Positions 1-9,028 of a stretch of DNA of 64,000 bases are shown here, piece after piece; within the stretch, counting starts at the first letter, position 1; each line of letters starts with the position of its first letter. The stretch comes from a bacterium (GTDB taxonomy: Bacteria; Eisenbacteria; RBG-16-71-46; CAIMUX01). Both the position numbers and the translations under genes were made by a program. Where the stretch lies: positions 186,001 through 250,000 of the forward strand of contig JAUIHP010000002.1 in the NCBI GenBank assembly GCA_030431975.1. Direction: 5' to 3'. The notes below the pieces were generated by a model. That model ran no database searches. It had not been told where the DNA came from and saw nothing but the letters and a program-made list of their open reading frames with translations.

Positions 1-1255
1 TCTTCTTCCGCTTCTTGTCTTTCCGGCTCCGCTTTCTCTTTGAGGAGTCATCGGACGCGGTGGAACGGCTTCCCCCTGCGATCGCAGGGTCTCGCGAAGT
101 ATCGGGCTGCACGTTTGGCAGCACGTTCGGCTGCACGTTCGGTTGTGCGTTCGGTTGTGCGTTCGGTTGTGCGTTCGGCTGCGTCCCCGGTTCCCCGCCG
201 GAATCCGTCGCATGCGAGTTCGTCCCAGACTCGTTTCCGCGCCTGGTCGCTTCGCCGTTCTGCGGGGCTCCGCTTCCCTTCTGATACGGGCTCGTCGGCG
301 ACTTCACGCTGAGATGAGCCCAACTGGTCTGCGTCACTTCGCGTTCTGGGTCGACAACTTCATGACGTTCCTGCGAGTCCCCATCGTCCTCCGAAATGAC
401 GGGAGGCCGTGTCGGTGGTGGGACCGCAGCACGAATCTTGGCCCCGGAACTCGCCTTGGAATCTGCCCAGATCGATCCCGGCTTGCTGCGCCCGCCCGGC
501 GCACGGGCGGAAGAGGGCGCCGGCGCCGCCGGGCGCGGCTTGTTGGACAAAGACTCCGCTCTGGCGCCGTCCGAACCGGTGACCGGTCCGATGGCGATGA
601 TTCCGAGGAGCGGATGGCCCGCGCCCTGAAGCTGTCGTGTACACGCCTCCAACTCGAACGGAGAGTGATCCCGGAAAGACGCAACGAAGGCCACGCCGTC
701 GAACGTCTTCTCACGAGGAAGGGCTGCACCCAGTTCTTCAGGGAGGGACTCCACCCAAAGAAAGGTCCAGTCCCCTCCAATCGACTCCTCGGGCGCTGAC
801 ATGGAACCGGAGCGGGGCACGACCAGTCGGACACCTTCCAGGTCGGTCGAAACGGCGACGTCGTTGGGACCGATTCGATCTCCCAATCGCTCCCGAGCAA
901 CTTTGGGAAGCGCGTAGGTCCGCGCACTTCCCTGCGGAGGAAGAAGCGCCCCGATCTGCGGTCCGCCAAGGAGGACCTCTCCACCGCCACGGGCCAATAA
1001 CTCGGCGATGCCGACAGCCCAGGGAAGTTGCTCCATGCCTCCATAGGGGGCTGCAAACCAAATGACGCTGTGTTGGGACGAGGATCCGAGATGGGCCGAG
1101 ATTCGGCTCCACGCGGAACCCGACGGGACGGGACCCGCGGCGCAGGCGGCAAGTCGCGTGTGCCGAACGAGCGCGCGCGCATCCGGCTCCGCCTGGCCCA
1201 GGAGTTCAAGTCCCAGGCGCTGGGCAGCGTCCTCAGCGGTTCGGAAGTAACTCAC
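1..1255 (-). CDS. Unknown protein, partial, overlapping selA
   Basis: The frame opens with GTG at 1255-1253, overlapping the selA stop (GTGA), and runs off the window edge without a stop, so the C-terminus is missing. Residues 1 to about 215 form an alpha/beta-looking region. It includes a stretch rich in Gly and Ala (GGMEQLPWAVGIAELLARGG) and a segment like FDGVAFVASF followed by HPLLGIIAIGP. This weakly recalls the C-terminal half of CpsD/MinD-type P-loop proteins, but I see no Walker A motif. The rest is a low-complexity tail with six 12-bp units encoding QPNA/QPNV-type tetrapeptides and then a Lys/Arg-rich stretch at the edge. In many genomes selB follows selA; this protein has no GTPase or SelB motifs. 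The four-base overlap implies translational coupling with selA. The function is unknown. Confidence 0.7.
   Translation of the reverse strand, partial: MSYFRTAEDAAQRLGLELLGQAEPDARALVRHTRLAACAAGPVPSGSAWSRISAHLGSSSQHSVIWFAAPYGGMEQLPWAVGIAELLARGGGEVLLGGPQIGALLPPQGSARTYALPKVARERLGDRIGPNDVAVSTDLEGVRLVVPRSGSMSAPEESIGGDWTFLWVESLPEELGAALPREKTFDGVAFVASFRDHSPFELEACTRQLQGAGHPLLGIIAIGPVTGSDGARAESLSNKPRPAAPAPSSARAPGGRSKPGSIWADSKASSGAKIRAAVPPPTRPPVISEDDGDSQERHEVVDPEREVTQTSWAHLSVKSPTSPYQKGSGAPQNGEATRRGNESGTNSHATDSGGEPGTQPNAQPNAQPNAQPNVQPNVLPNVQPDTSRDPAIAGGSRSTASDDSSKRKRSRKDKKRKK
107..178. repeat. Six 12-bp tandem units encoding QPN(A/V)
   Basis: Six consecutive 12-bp units of the form (c/t)(t/a)g(c/t)(a/g)cgtt(c/t)gg occupy 107-178. 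The three units at 143-178 are identical. Read on the minus strand they encode Gln-Pro-Asn-Ala/Val tetrapeptides inside the tail of the unknown protein downstream of selA. This is a coding minisatellite, not an intergenic repeat. Confidence 0.85.
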
Positions 1256-2682
1256 CGGAGTCCCTCCATCGCTGCGACGAGATCGTCCTCGTCTCCCTCC
1301 AGCAGGGTTCGGACATCCAGGAGGAACCGTCCTCCCTCGATCCGGCCGACGATGGAAGGGGTTCCTGTGCGCAGACGCAAAGACAGGTCATCAGGACGGA
1401 GCGGCCCCACCACGGACACCGCGCGTGATTCCAGTTCCTGTCCCGGAAGTGAGCCGCCGCCGACCTCGGCCACGCTTTTCACCACGTCTACCGTCCAATC
1501 CTGCCCCAGGGTGCTTCGAAGCCGATCTCTCAGCCGCATCGCTGCGTTCTCGAGAGTCGCGGGTTCCGCGGCCAACATCCGAACCAGGGGGACTTTACGA
1601 CGAAGCTCCTCCGGCGGCAGCAGGAACATCTCCAGAGTCCGTTCCAATGCGGCCAGGGCCGTTTTGTCGAGGCGAACGACCCGGGCGACCGGATGCGAAC
1701 GCAGTCGATCGATCCACGTCTTCTTCCCTACCAGGATTCCGCCCTGAGGGGCACCCAGGAGTTTGTCCCCGCTGAAGGCCGCAATGTCGGCGCCGGCCCG
1801 AAGTGAATCCTGAACCCGAGGCTCGCCGAACGTCAGTTCTCCGTGCTGGTCCAGGGCTCCGCTCCCCAGATCCTCGAAAAACGGAACGCCGTGTTCCCTT
1901 CCCAGGGCGGCCAGATCTTCGGAAGACGCCTCCTCGGTGAACCCGACCATCTTGAAATTGCTGGGGTGCACTTTGAGGATCAGCGCCGTATCCGGCCCGA
2001 TTCGGTCCGCGTAATCGGAAATGCGGGTGCGGTTTGTCGCGCCCACTTCAACCAAACGGACACCAGCGGCCTCCATGATGTCGGGCAACCGGAAGCTCCC
2101 CCCGATTTCGACGAGATGCGCTCGGGAGACCACGACTTCGCGCCCGCGGGCCAACGCGGAAAGAGTCAGAAAGACGGCGGCGGCGGTGTTGTGAACGGCG
2201 AACCCTGCCTCCGCGCCGGTCACCTTTGGAATCAGGTCCATGATGGGCCCGAGCCGGCTGCTGCGCTTTCCGGAGACCAGATCCATCTCGAGATTGCAGT
2301 AACCCGTCGCCGACTCCAGGTAGGCATCCCGCGCCGGGGGCGCAAGCGGCGCCCGGCCCAGGTTCGTGTGAATGAGGATGCCAGTCGCGTTGATGACCCG
2401 CCGGAGGACTCCATGATCGCGCTGAGTGGCTCGGTCCCCGATCCGTTGGCGCACCCAGTCCGTCCAGGACTCGCGGCCCTCGGCCGGGATCGTGGCCGCC
2501 TCCCCACGTGAAGCCGCCGTCCGCGCCGCGTCGAGCGTCTCGCGGGCTTCCGCCAAGGCGTCACGGATCCACGAGCGTAGGAGCACGCGCGGCACATCAT
2601 CCGCCAAGCCCTCTTCCTCGAGGAAGCGGTCGACGGAGGGAAGTTCACGGTACTGAGCCGCAATGCGATCGATATCGGTCAT
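1252..2682 (-). CDS. selA: L-seryl-tRNA(Sec) selenium transferase SelA
   Basis: SelA is the cytosolic PLP enzyme that converts Ser-tRNA(Sec) to Sec-tRNA(Sec) using selenophosphate. The 476-residue protein has the usual family length. It contains the N-terminal helical region, the NATGILIHTNLGRAPL signature near residue 100, and the PLP-lysine motif SGDKLLGAPQGG with Lys about 307. The ATG at 2682 fits the family N-terminus. The downstream gene overlaps its stop by four bases. Neither selB, selD nor selC is seen in this window. The presence of selA makes it plausible that in-frame TGA codons elsewhere in the genome are decoded as selenocysteine; two strong candidates occur at 39-42 kb. Confidence 0.95.
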   Translation of the reverse strand: MTDIDRIAAQYRELPSVDRFLEEEGLADDVPRVLLRSWIRDALAEARETLDAARTAASRGEAATIPAEGRESWTDWVRQRIGDRATQRDHGVLRRVINATGILIHTNLGRAPLAPPARDAYLESATGYCNLEMDLVSGKRSSRLGPIMDLIPKVTGAEAGFAVHNTAAAVFLTLSALARGREVVVSRAHLVEIGGSFRLPDIMEAAGVRLVEVGATNRTRISDYADRIGPDTALILKVHPSNFKMVGFTEEASSEDLAALGREHGVPFFEDLGSGALDQHGELTFGEPRVQDSLRAGADIAAFSGDKLLGAPQGGILVGKKTWIDRLRSHPVARVVRLDKTALAALERTLEMFLLPPEELRRKVPLVRMLAAEPATLENAAMRLRDRLRSTLGQDWTVDVVKSVAEVGGGSLPGQELESRAVSVVGPLRPDDLSLRLRTGTPSIVGRIEGGRFLLDVRTLLEGDEDDLVAAMEGLR

Positions 2683-2732
2683 GCGGACGCACCCGGAAGT
2701 CGGTTCAGGCGGTTTGTGTACATTCGTTTGGT

Positions 2733-2749
2733 CCGAACGAAGGGTTCGG
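2733..2749. other. Small inverted repeat upstream of selA
   Basis: CCGAAC and GTTCGG form a 6-bp stem with a GAAGG loop in the 136-bp gap between fusA and selA. It lies about 50 bases upstream of the selA start. It could be a leader hairpin, but its small size makes a chance origin quite possible. Confidence 0.25.
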
Positions 2750-2774
2750 CAGGTGCTGCGAATCGGCGTAACGT

Positions 2775-2807
2775 ATGAAAAGAGTTAGCGCGAACCTAGT
2801 TCTTGCT
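2775..2807 (-). terminator. Possible weak terminator after fusA
   Basis: Twelve bases past the fusA stop, the minus strand can fold AGC-aa-GAAC-tag-GTTC-gc-GCT. This is a short interrupted hairpin followed by aactctttt. The stem is weak, so this is only a tentative rho-independent terminator. Confidence 0.3.
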
Positions 2808-2818
2808 CACTTTGGCGG

Positions 2819-4879
2819 TCAACCCACGAATTGGTCGGTCCGGACCGCCGTGTCGAAATGCGAAAAGATCATCGAATAGGTGGCCCGTCCCTGCGAAGCC
2901 GATCGCAGATCGGTGGCGTATCCAAACATCTGGCTGAGCGGAGCTTCCCCTCGAAGAACCTGTACGGAGTCGCGTGGCTCGTTGGCCGTGACCCGGCCGT
3001 GGCGCTGAGCCAGACCGTTCATGACCCCGCCCAGGAACTCCTTGGGCGTCACGATCTCGAGAGACATGATGGGCTCGAGGAGGACGGGCTCGCCGTGTCG
3101 ACAGGCATCCCGAAACGCCGCGATGGCCGCATTGCGGAACGCCAACTCCGTCGAACGCCCCTCTTCGTAGACACCGCTCTGCAACGTCACTTTGACGTCG
3201 ACCACCGGATACCCGTACTGGATCCCGGACTCGGTCGCTTCACGAATGGCACGCTCGATGAGCGCGACGATCTCCGGCGGCAACTGCTCTGCGGGAGACT
3301 TGTCCGCGAACTGGATACCTTCGTCCCGTCCCAAAGGAGAGACCGTCAGTGAGACCTTGGCGAAGTTTTCGTTCCCGCCGGTAAAGCGATCGTACTCGGC
3401 CTCGGCCGCCACGTCCTTCGAGATGGTTTCCCGGTACGTGACCTGCGGACGTCCCAGTCGGATTTCGACATTGAACTCCCGGCGAATGCGTTGGGCCAGG
3501 ATGTCCAGATGAAGCTCGCCCATTCCGGAGATCAAAGTCTGACCCGTGTTCTCGTCCATGCGGACCCGAAACGTGGGATCGTCATCCGACAGTTTGTTGA
3601 GCGCCGTCTGCAACTTCTCCTCGTCGCCGGAACTCTTGGCCTCCAAAGCCGCAGAAACCACCGGCTTCGGAAACTCGATTCCTTCCAGAAGGACAGGCTC
3701 TCCTTCACAGAGCGTGTCACCGGTCGCGGCCAGCTTGAGCCCAGTCACCGCGACGATGTCTCCGGCCACCGCTTCCTTCAGGTTTTTGCGTTTGTCCGCA
3801 TGCATGCGGAAGAGCCGGGCCAGGCGTTCCTTCTCTCCCAGACGAGGCACCTCGACAGTCATGCCTTCCGTCACTTTGCCCGAGTAAATGCGAACGTAAC
3901 TCGTCCGCCCGCGATCTCTCTGCGTTTGCGTCTTGAAGACGAGACCGAGGAACGGTTGGTTGTTCTTCGGCTCGCGGACGATGCGTTCCTCTCCCTTGAC
4001 CGCAACGGCCACGGGACTGGGAATGTCGAGCGGAGACGGCAGGTACTCGACGATGGCGTCGAGCAACGGCTGGATGCCGATGTTGCGAAGGCTCGCTCCG
4101 GAAAACACCGGGAAAAAGCTGCGCTTGAGTGTGGCCTTACGCAACGCGGCATGAATCTCTTCTTCGGTGATCTCCTCGTTCTCGAGGTACTTCTGCAGGA
4201 TCTCCTCGTCCTCGCCGGCGATAGCCTCCAACAACTCGCCACGGTACTCCTCGTAGCGATCCCGCTCCGAATCGGGGATCTCCTCCACGTCGTACTCTGC
4301 GCCCTTCGTCTCGTTGTTCCAGACGAGAAACTTGCCGCGAACGACATCGACGATTCCCTGGAAGTCACTCTCGGTACCGACCGGGAAGTTGACGACGACG
4401 GGAGTGGCCGCGAGCTTGTTCCGCACATCGTCGAGAACCGACTCGAAGCTCGCCCCAAGGCGGTCCATCTTGTTCACGAAGATGATCCGCGGAATCTGAT
4501 ACCGCGTCGCCTGGTGCCAGACCATTTCCGACTGCGGCTCCACGCCACCGACTGCGCAGAGAACGACGACGGAACCGTCGAGCACACGCAATGCTCTTTC
4601 GACTTCGGCCGTGAAGTCGACGTGGCCCGGGGTGTCGATGAGATTGATGTCGTGACCGTTCCACTCCAGACGCGTCGCTGCGGAGACGATGGTGATCCCG
4701 CGCTCCCGCTCCTGGTCCATCCAGTCCATCTGGGTCGATCCGTCGTCGACCTCACCCAGAGAATGCGAGACGCCCGCGTAGTACAGGATCCGTTCTGAAG
4801 TCGTCGTCTTTCCGGCATCGATGTGCGCGATGATGCCGATGTTGCGGAGCTTCTCTATGGGGCTCTTCTTGCCGGACAT
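2819..4879 (-). CDS. fusA: Translation elongation factor G
   Basis: EF-G is the GTPase that drives ribosomal translocation and, with RRF, ribosome recycling. The N-terminal G domain shows the P-loop AHIDAGKTTTSE, the switch region QERERGITI, DTPGHVDF and the NKMD guanine-specificity motif. Domains II-V follow, ending in the EF-G C-terminal domain (ATYSMIFSHFD). I chose ATG at 4879 (686 residues), preceded by GAGGAAG and GGAG. The frame is open to an upstream ATG at 4984, but that would add 35 basic residues not typical of EF-G. The gene stands alone, away from the str operon genes (no rpsL, rpsG or tuf nearby), so it may be one of several EF-G paralogues. Confidence 0.95.
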   Translation of the reverse strand: MSGKKSPIEKLRNIGIIAHIDAGKTTTSERILYYAGVSHSLGEVDDGSTQMDWMDQERERGITIVSAATRLEWNGHDINLIDTPGHVDFTAEVERALRVLDGSVVVLCAVGGVEPQSEMVWHQATRYQIPRIIFVNKMDRLGASFESVLDDVRNKLAATPVVVNFPVGTESDFQGIVDVVRGKFLVWNNETKGAEYDVEEIPDSERDRYEEYRGELLEAIAGEDEEILQKYLENEEITEEEIHAALRKATLKRSFFPVFSGASLRNIGIQPLLDAIVEYLPSPLDIPSPVAVAVKGEERIVREPKNNQPFLGLVFKTQTQRDRGRTSYVRIYSGKVTEGMTVEVPRLGEKERLARLFRMHADKRKNLKEAVAGDIVAVTGLKLAATGDTLCEGEPVLLEGIEFPKPVVSAALEAKSSGDEEKLQTALNKLSDDDPTFRVRMDENTGQTLISGMGELHLDILAQRIRREFNVEIRLGRPQVTYRETISKDVAAEAEYDRFTGGNENFAKVSLTVSPLGRDEGIQFADKSPAEQLPPEIVALIERAIREATESGIQYGYPVVDVKVTLQSGVYEEGRSTELAFRNAAIAAFRDACRHGEPVLLEPIMSLEIVTPKEFLGGVMNGLAQRHGRVTANEPRDSVQVLRGEAPLSQMFGYATDLRSASQGRATYSMIFSHFDTAVRTDQFVG

Positions 4880-5215
4880 GTCTCCGTTGCTTCCTCTACT
4901 CGCGTTCTCGTGCATACGCCACGGGCGTACGCTCTTGCTTGCGGTTTGCCTGAGTCGTTTGCCGGCTTTGCTTCCGGCGCTCATGCCGATATCGGCGGAC
5001 CTGCCTCGGCGGCGCGCAGCCCGGGGGCATGAAGCTTCGAGCCTACAGCGTCGGCCGGGCTCTGACCTGGCCCCATCGGCACGGAAGAGATAAGGGTATC
5101 ACCTCGAAAGGATTCCGTCTCGTCCGACATCGGAACCGTTTCCCGAGTCTGGTCCAACGTCGGCGCGGATCTGCTAATCTCGACCCAACACCTGCCGGGA
5201 ACCGACCATGGAGGA
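4880..5215. promoter_or_regulatory. Divergent intergenic region fusA / TonB-like gene
   Basis: This 336-bp gap separates divergent genes and should hold both promoters. It contains one clear structure, the 9-bp hairpin at 4912-4932 on the fusA side. A TAATCT hexamer at 5175-5180 is a possible -10 for the plus-strand gene, but no convincing -35 element sits at the right distance. I see no convincing small gene. Confidence 0.4.
4912..4932 (-). other. Leader hairpin upstream of fusA
   Basis: Read on the minus strand, GCGTACGCC and GGCGTATGC form a 9-bp stem (one G-U pair) around a CGT loop. The hairpin ends 33 bases upstream of the chosen fusA start, probably within the mRNA leader. No T-run follows on that strand, so attenuation by a standard terminator is unlikely; a structural or protein-binding role is possible. 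Confidence 0.45.
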
Positions 5216-6001
5216 TTGGGACTGTACCGCCCGCCCTACCCGCGCCCCTTCCAAAAACCGGATCCGGTGTTTCGATCCCGAGGGGCCGGAGGAAATCTTG
5301 TCCTCGAGCGGATCCGATTCCTCAAGCGGGATCATCGACGGCTGTTGCTGTTCGGTCTGGTCCTGGCCGGCCTGTGCCACATCGTCCTGTTGGTCAGCTT
5401 TCCGGAACGAAGTCCCGTCGATCTCCCCCGGTCGGTCATCGGGTATGAAGGTCCCATCCAGGTCATGGAAATCACTCCGGTGGACCCCACCGATGCCCAG
5501 GATGAATTGGCTCGGACTCGCCGAAAATCGGGGGCACTGGTCGCGATCACGACCGAGGTGGACTCTGAAGTGGAGCGAACGGAACGGAAGCCCGAACCCA
5601 AGGTCGAAAGTCCGGCGCCCGCCCTACTGGTGTTCGAAGCCCCCCCGCCGATCATCGCCGCAGACGAACCCGTCATCATCGAACTCCGAGAGGACTTCAC
5701 AGTGGCCGCCACCTCACAGGCTGCCGCGCTCTCGGACAAGATCCGCACCCTGCACGTCGTGCGGCCGGAGTATCCGCGGATGGCGGTGGAGGACGACATC
5801 GAGGGGCTGGTTCGGCTGGAAGCCGAGGTCGGGATCTCGGGCCGGGTCCTGGCCATCAACGTACTGGAAACGCCGGACAGTCGCCTGACCATGGCCGCGT
5901 ACCGGGCCCTCCTGCTCTGGGAGTTTCAGCCCCTTCTGCTTGGAGACCAGCCGAAGGCCTTCCGGGTCGTCGTGCCGTTCCGCTTCAGCATCATCGGCTG
6001 A
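5216..6001 (+). CDS. TonB-family energy-transducer-like protein
   Basis: The protein has a short basic N-terminus and one membrane segment (LLLFGLVLAGLCHIVLLVSF, about residues 43-62). A charged periplasmic linker with Glu/Pro-rich stretches follows, then a C-terminal TonB-like domain beginning VVRPEYPRMAVEDDIEGLV and ending with VVPFRF. That layout fits proteins that pass inner-membrane energy to outer-membrane transporters. No exbB or exbD lies nearby. The start is uncertain: TTG at 5216 directly abuts GGAGGA, while CTG at 5222 would have ideal spacing and GTG at 5267 is a further option. The -WEFQPLLLGDQP- segment matches the end of TonB repeat domains, so the family call is good but the partner is unknown. 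Confidence 0.8.
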   Translation: MGLYRPPYPRPFQKPDPVFRSRGAGGNLVLERIRFLKRDHRRLLLFGLVLAGLCHIVLLVSFPERSPVDLPRSVIGYEGPIQVMEITPVDPTDAQDELARTRRKSGALVAITTEVDSEVERTERKPEPKVESPAPALLVFEAPPPIIAADEPVIIELREDFTVAATSQAAALSDKIRTLHVVRPEYPRMAVEDDIEGLVRLEAEVGISGRVLAINVLETPDSRLTMAAYRALLLWEFQPLLLGDQPKAFRVVVPFRFSIIG

Positions 6002-6080
6002 GAATCGACACCCTAGAATGGAGAGTGGGAAGACTCCGTCGATCGTCGAAACACGATCGTCGTTGCGATGACTCGGAAGC

Positions 6081-6653
6081 TCACGCTCCGGGAATGTCGA
6101 GCTCCCTGGCGTGCTGCACGGCGTACCCCACGTACAGATCCGACGCCTTGGCCAGGTATCCGGCTTCGTCCTTCGTCAGATCGCGGACGACTCGGGCGGG
6201 AACACCCAGTGCGAGCTTCCCGGCGGGAATGACCGTACCTGGGGAAACCACGGCCCCGGCGCCGACCTGTGCTCCTTCGGAAACGACGGCGCCGTCCAGA
6301 ACGATGGCCCCCATTCCGATGAGGCAACCGTCTTCCAAGGTGCAGCCGTGAATGATGGCGCGGTGCCCTACCGTGACGCGGTCGCCGATGACGGTGGGAT
6401 GGGTTCCTCCCGTCACATGAACCATGACCAGATCCTGAAGATTGGTGCGCCGTCCGATCGTGATGGAATGAACGTCACCACGAACGACGGTGTTGTACCA
6501 GACGCTGCTCTCGGCGCCGATCTCGACCTGCCCGATGACCTGGGCTCCCGAAGCGAGAAATGCGCCCGCGTCCAGCCGGGGAGAGACGCCCTCGTAGTCG
6601 AGAAGTCGGGCATCCGCCGCGACGAGCGGAGGTCGGGATGGAGCCGCGCTCAA
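6081..6653 (-). CDS. Gamma-carbonic-anhydrase-like hexapeptide protein
   Basis: This 190-residue protein is a left-handed beta-helix of the gamma-carbonic anhydrase/YrdA/PaaY family. Hexapeptide turns are visible (GAQVIGQVEIGAESSVWYNT, GDRVTVGHRAIIHGC). Three candidate zinc-ligand histidines occur in the typical places (HVTGGTH, VGHRAIIHG), together with the conserved NLQD. Family members either hydrate CO2 or have lost that activity, so the enzymatic role is not certain. Its start overlaps the stop of the upstream nuclease gene by four bases. It is the last gene of a run that begins at the parvulin lipoprotein. Confidence 0.88.
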   Translation of the reverse strand: MSAAPSRPPLVAADARLLDYEGVSPRLDAGAFLASGAQVIGQVEIGAESSVWYNTVVRGDVHSITIGRRTNLQDLVMVHVTGGTHPTVIGDRVTVGHRAIIHGCTLEDGCLIGMGAIVLDGAVVSEGAQVGAGAVVSPGTVIPAGKLALGVPARVVRDLTKDEAGYLAKASDLYVGYAVQHARELDIPGA

Positions 6654-7156
6654 AACTCGAACTTTCCAAAGTCCCGTGGAGAAAGTTCCTGAAGGTACTC
6701 TTTCACGCGGCGGGCACGCTCTTCGGCCGACATCTCGCTCTCGTCCGGTTGCGGACTGACGAGCCGATCGAGCTCGTCGGTAAAGAGCTTCTCGTTGACG
6801 AAGATCTTGGCCTTGGATTTCAGAGCAATGGCCAGGGAGTCACTTGGCCGCGCATCCACAGCCACGATCTCGTCCCCCTTCTTCATGTAGATCTTGGCGA
6901 AGAAGGTGTTGTCGCGAAGGTCGGTGATCTCGATCCGGGACACTTTGATGTCGAAACCGGAAAAGAGAGCGAGAATGAGGTCGTGGGTCAGTGGACGCTG
7001 GAACTTCTTCTTTTGAAGCTCCATCGCGATCGCGTTCGCTTCGGGCGGGCCGATCCAAATCGGAAGACGACGTTGTCGGTCCAGGCTTTCCAGAATGACG
7101 ACCGGAAACTGGTTCTTGTCGTCCAAAGCGAGGTGAAGGACCTTGACCTCGATCAC
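6650..7156 (-). CDS. Bifunctional nuclease (BFN/DUF151) family protein
   Basis: The 168-residue protein matches the BFN domain (DUF151) across residues 1 to about 135: VVILES, LPIWIGPPEANAIAMEL, RPLTHDLI and DARPSDSLAIAL are family hallmarks. A short charged helical tail follows. In characterised relatives this domain has RNase/DNase activity; many bacterial members are of unknown substrate. It overlaps the parvulin gene stop and the next start by four bases each, which indicates a translationally coupled trio. Confidence 0.9.
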   Translation of the reverse strand: MIEVKVLHLALDDKNQFPVVILESLDRQRRLPIWIGPPEANAIAMELQKKKFQRPLTHDLILALFSGFDIKVSRIEITDLRDNTFFAKIYMKKGDEIVAVDARPSDSLAIALKSKAKIFVNEKLFTDELDRLVSPQPDESEMSAEERARRVKEYLQELSPRDFGKFEF

Positions 7157-8430
7157 TGCCCCTTGCCTTTCCGCTTCTTTCGAGCGAGTTCACGGATTCG
7201 CGTCAACTCCGGATCGCCTTCGATCCCCCGCTCCATGTTTTCGATCATCCACTGGGCAGAAGGTACAAGCTCGTCATTGGGATAGTTGTCGATGACCTTT
7301 TGAAACTCCTGCCGAGCCTGGCCGAAGTCTTTCAAGTCCTCGGCAAGCACGAATCCCGCCATGAACCGCCCTTGAGGGGCAAGCACGCTGGCCGGGTGTC
7401 GCTCCGGAAGAGCTCTGTAGTAGACGAGCTTGGTCGCAGGGTCCGTTTCCTTTGCCGCGAACGCGATGGTTTCGACGTCACCCAGAATCGTCGTCGCGTA
7501 CCGGGCGAAGTTCACCGGATCCACCGCCGCACCCGTTCGGGCGCGGGCTTCATCCAGAGACCGGGCAAAGAGTTCGTTTGAACGCTTCTTGTAGATCGTT
7601 TCCTGGATCAGGTGTTTGACCGTCTCGAGCGGCTGGACCTCCGGAGCCTGGAACTCATACGCCCGAAAAACGGCCCAGCCGTTCGACAGCTGCACCGGCT
7701 CGGAGATTCCATTTTCTCCCAGAGACAGAATGATGTCGTTGATGTCGAGACGGTTGTTGTAACCCTTGGCTGCGATCCCGCGAGCGACCGTACCGACCCA
7801 CCCGCCGCCGGAAGCGGTGCGGTCGATCGAGACTTCCTTGACCACTTCGGTGAAGTCCTCCCCACCGAGCACACGGCGCCGCGCCGCGTCAGCCTCCTCC
7901 CGGGTGGGAACGACGATCTGCTGAGCCTTGCAACGCGCAACGGTCCGGAACTCGTCCGGATTCTCCTCGTAGTATTCGCGGATTTCCTCGTCGGTCGGTT
8001 CGGCCTTCGTGTACACCGACTTGTTCGAGGCGTGGTTGGCAAGGATGTACTTCCTGGAAAGCTCCAGGACGGCCAGGAACTCCTGATCCTGGTCCCAACC
8101 CGCCTGCTCCGCGACGTCCACCCAGCAGTACTGGTCGAGCATCTGCTGCAGAACCTGACGCTTCTGGGAAATGTCGGAGGCGCCTCCCGCTCCCGCCATC
8201 GCCGGCAGCTGAATCTTGATCTTGTGATGGAGGTCGCGAACCTTGATCTCGCGGTCACCGACGCGGGCAATGACGAGATCGTCCTCGGAATGGCCGGAGT
8301 CCGGAGACTCGACGTCGGACAGGGTCGTCTCCCCGGAACAGGCGACGAGGACCCCACAAAAGAAAACCGCTGCGGAGGCAACGGTCCAAGGATTCGCCCC
8401 CGACCACATTCGCTTCGAGAGTGAAGTCAT
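7153..8430 (-). CDS. Parvulin-type peptidyl-prolyl isomerase lipoprotein
   Basis: The 425-residue protein begins with a signal peptide ending in the lipobox LVAC (Cys about 31), so it is probably a periplasmic lipoprotein. It has a SurA/PrsA-like N-terminal chaperone region, then a parvulin domain at about residues 160-270 (CKAQQIVV, GGGWVG, ISEPVQLSNGWAVFR). A C-terminal stretch resembles a tetratricopeptide (FGQARQEFQKVIDNYPND). The likely role is folding of exported or outer-membrane proteins. It reads first in a coupled set with the BFN nuclease and carbonic-anhydrase-like genes, but those partners do not explain its job. Confidence 0.87.
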   Translation of the reverse strand: MTSLSKRMWSGANPWTVASAAVFFCGVLVACSGETTLSDVESPDSGHSEDDLVIARVGDREIKVRDLHHKIKIQLPAMAGAGGASDISQKRQVLQQMLDQYCWVDVAEQAGWDQDQEFLAVLELSRKYILANHASNKSVYTKAEPTDEEIREYYEENPDEFRTVARCKAQQIVVPTREEADAARRRVLGGEDFTEVVKEVSIDRTASGGGWVGTVARGIAAKGYNNRLDINDIILSLGENGISEPVQLSNGWAVFRAYEFQAPEVQPLETVKHLIQETIYKKRSNELFARSLDEARARTGAAVDPVNFARYATTILGDVETIAFAAKETDPATKLVYYRALPERHPASVLAPQGRFMAGFVLAEDLKDFGQARQEFQKVIDNYPNDELVPSAQWMIENMERGIEGDPELTRIRELARKKRKGKGQ

Positions 8431-8584
8431 GAATACCCTCCGGTCCCTGACGTGCTACCAGCCAGAGAGTCGAGTAGGCCGGGAAGCGTGATTCCGCCGA
8501 GGAGACCTCGGCGGTTCCGCTTCGATCCAAACCGCGCGGGATGCGAACGAACCACGAACGAGGACGAGGAGAAGACCCTCGTCA

Positions 8585-9028
8585 TCAGTCCTTCGTGACC
8601 AGGACCCGCACCTTCGCCTCGACGTCTTTGAAGATCTTGATTGGCACGTGATACACACCGAGTTCGCGCAACGGTTCCGCGAGGTCGACCGTACGCTTGT
8701 CAATGGTATGCCCCTCAGCGCCAATGGCCGTCGCAATGTCGTTGCTCGTCACCGAACCGAAGAGCTTACCGTCGTCGCCGGCCTGAACCTTCATGTGAAT
8801 GGTGAGTTTGTTGAGCTTCTCAGCTCTCTTCACCGCGTCGATCCGGAGCTTGTCCTCACGCTGTGCGCGGACCCGCTCGTGCTCCTGGAACTGACGTGCT
8901 CCGGCTCCCGTCGCTTCGAGGGCCAGTTTTCGAGGCAGCAGGTAGTTCCTTGCGTAGCCGCGCTCGACCTTGACCTGCTGGCCGCGGTCGCCGACTCCCT
9001 CCACCTTCTCGAGAAGAATGACTTCCAT
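8585..9028 (-). CDS. rplI: 50S ribosomal protein L9
   Basis: At 147 residues this is a full-length L9. The N-terminal domain has the signature MEVILLEKVEGVGDRGQQV followed by ARNYLLPR, then the long connecting helix and the C-terminal RNA-binding domain. It follows rpsF by about 106 bases; in most genomes rpsR, often with ssb, lies between them, but there is no room here for either. Confidence 0.97.
   Translation of the reverse strand: MEVILLEKVEGVGDRGQQVKVERGYARNYLLPRKLALEATGAGARQFQEHERVRAQREDKLRIDAVKRAEKLNKLTIHMKVQAGDDGKLFGSVTSNDIATAIGAEGHTIDKRTVDLAEPLRELGVYHVPIKIFKDVEAKVRVLVTKD

Noticed and set aside
107-178. CRISPR or intergenic repeat near the left edge
   Set aside because: The 12-bp units are contiguous, lack spacers, and keep the reading frame of the gene downstream of selA.
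1-1255. The gene after selA as selB
   Set aside because: No GTP-binding motifs, no elongation-factor domains and no winged-helix repeats are visible.
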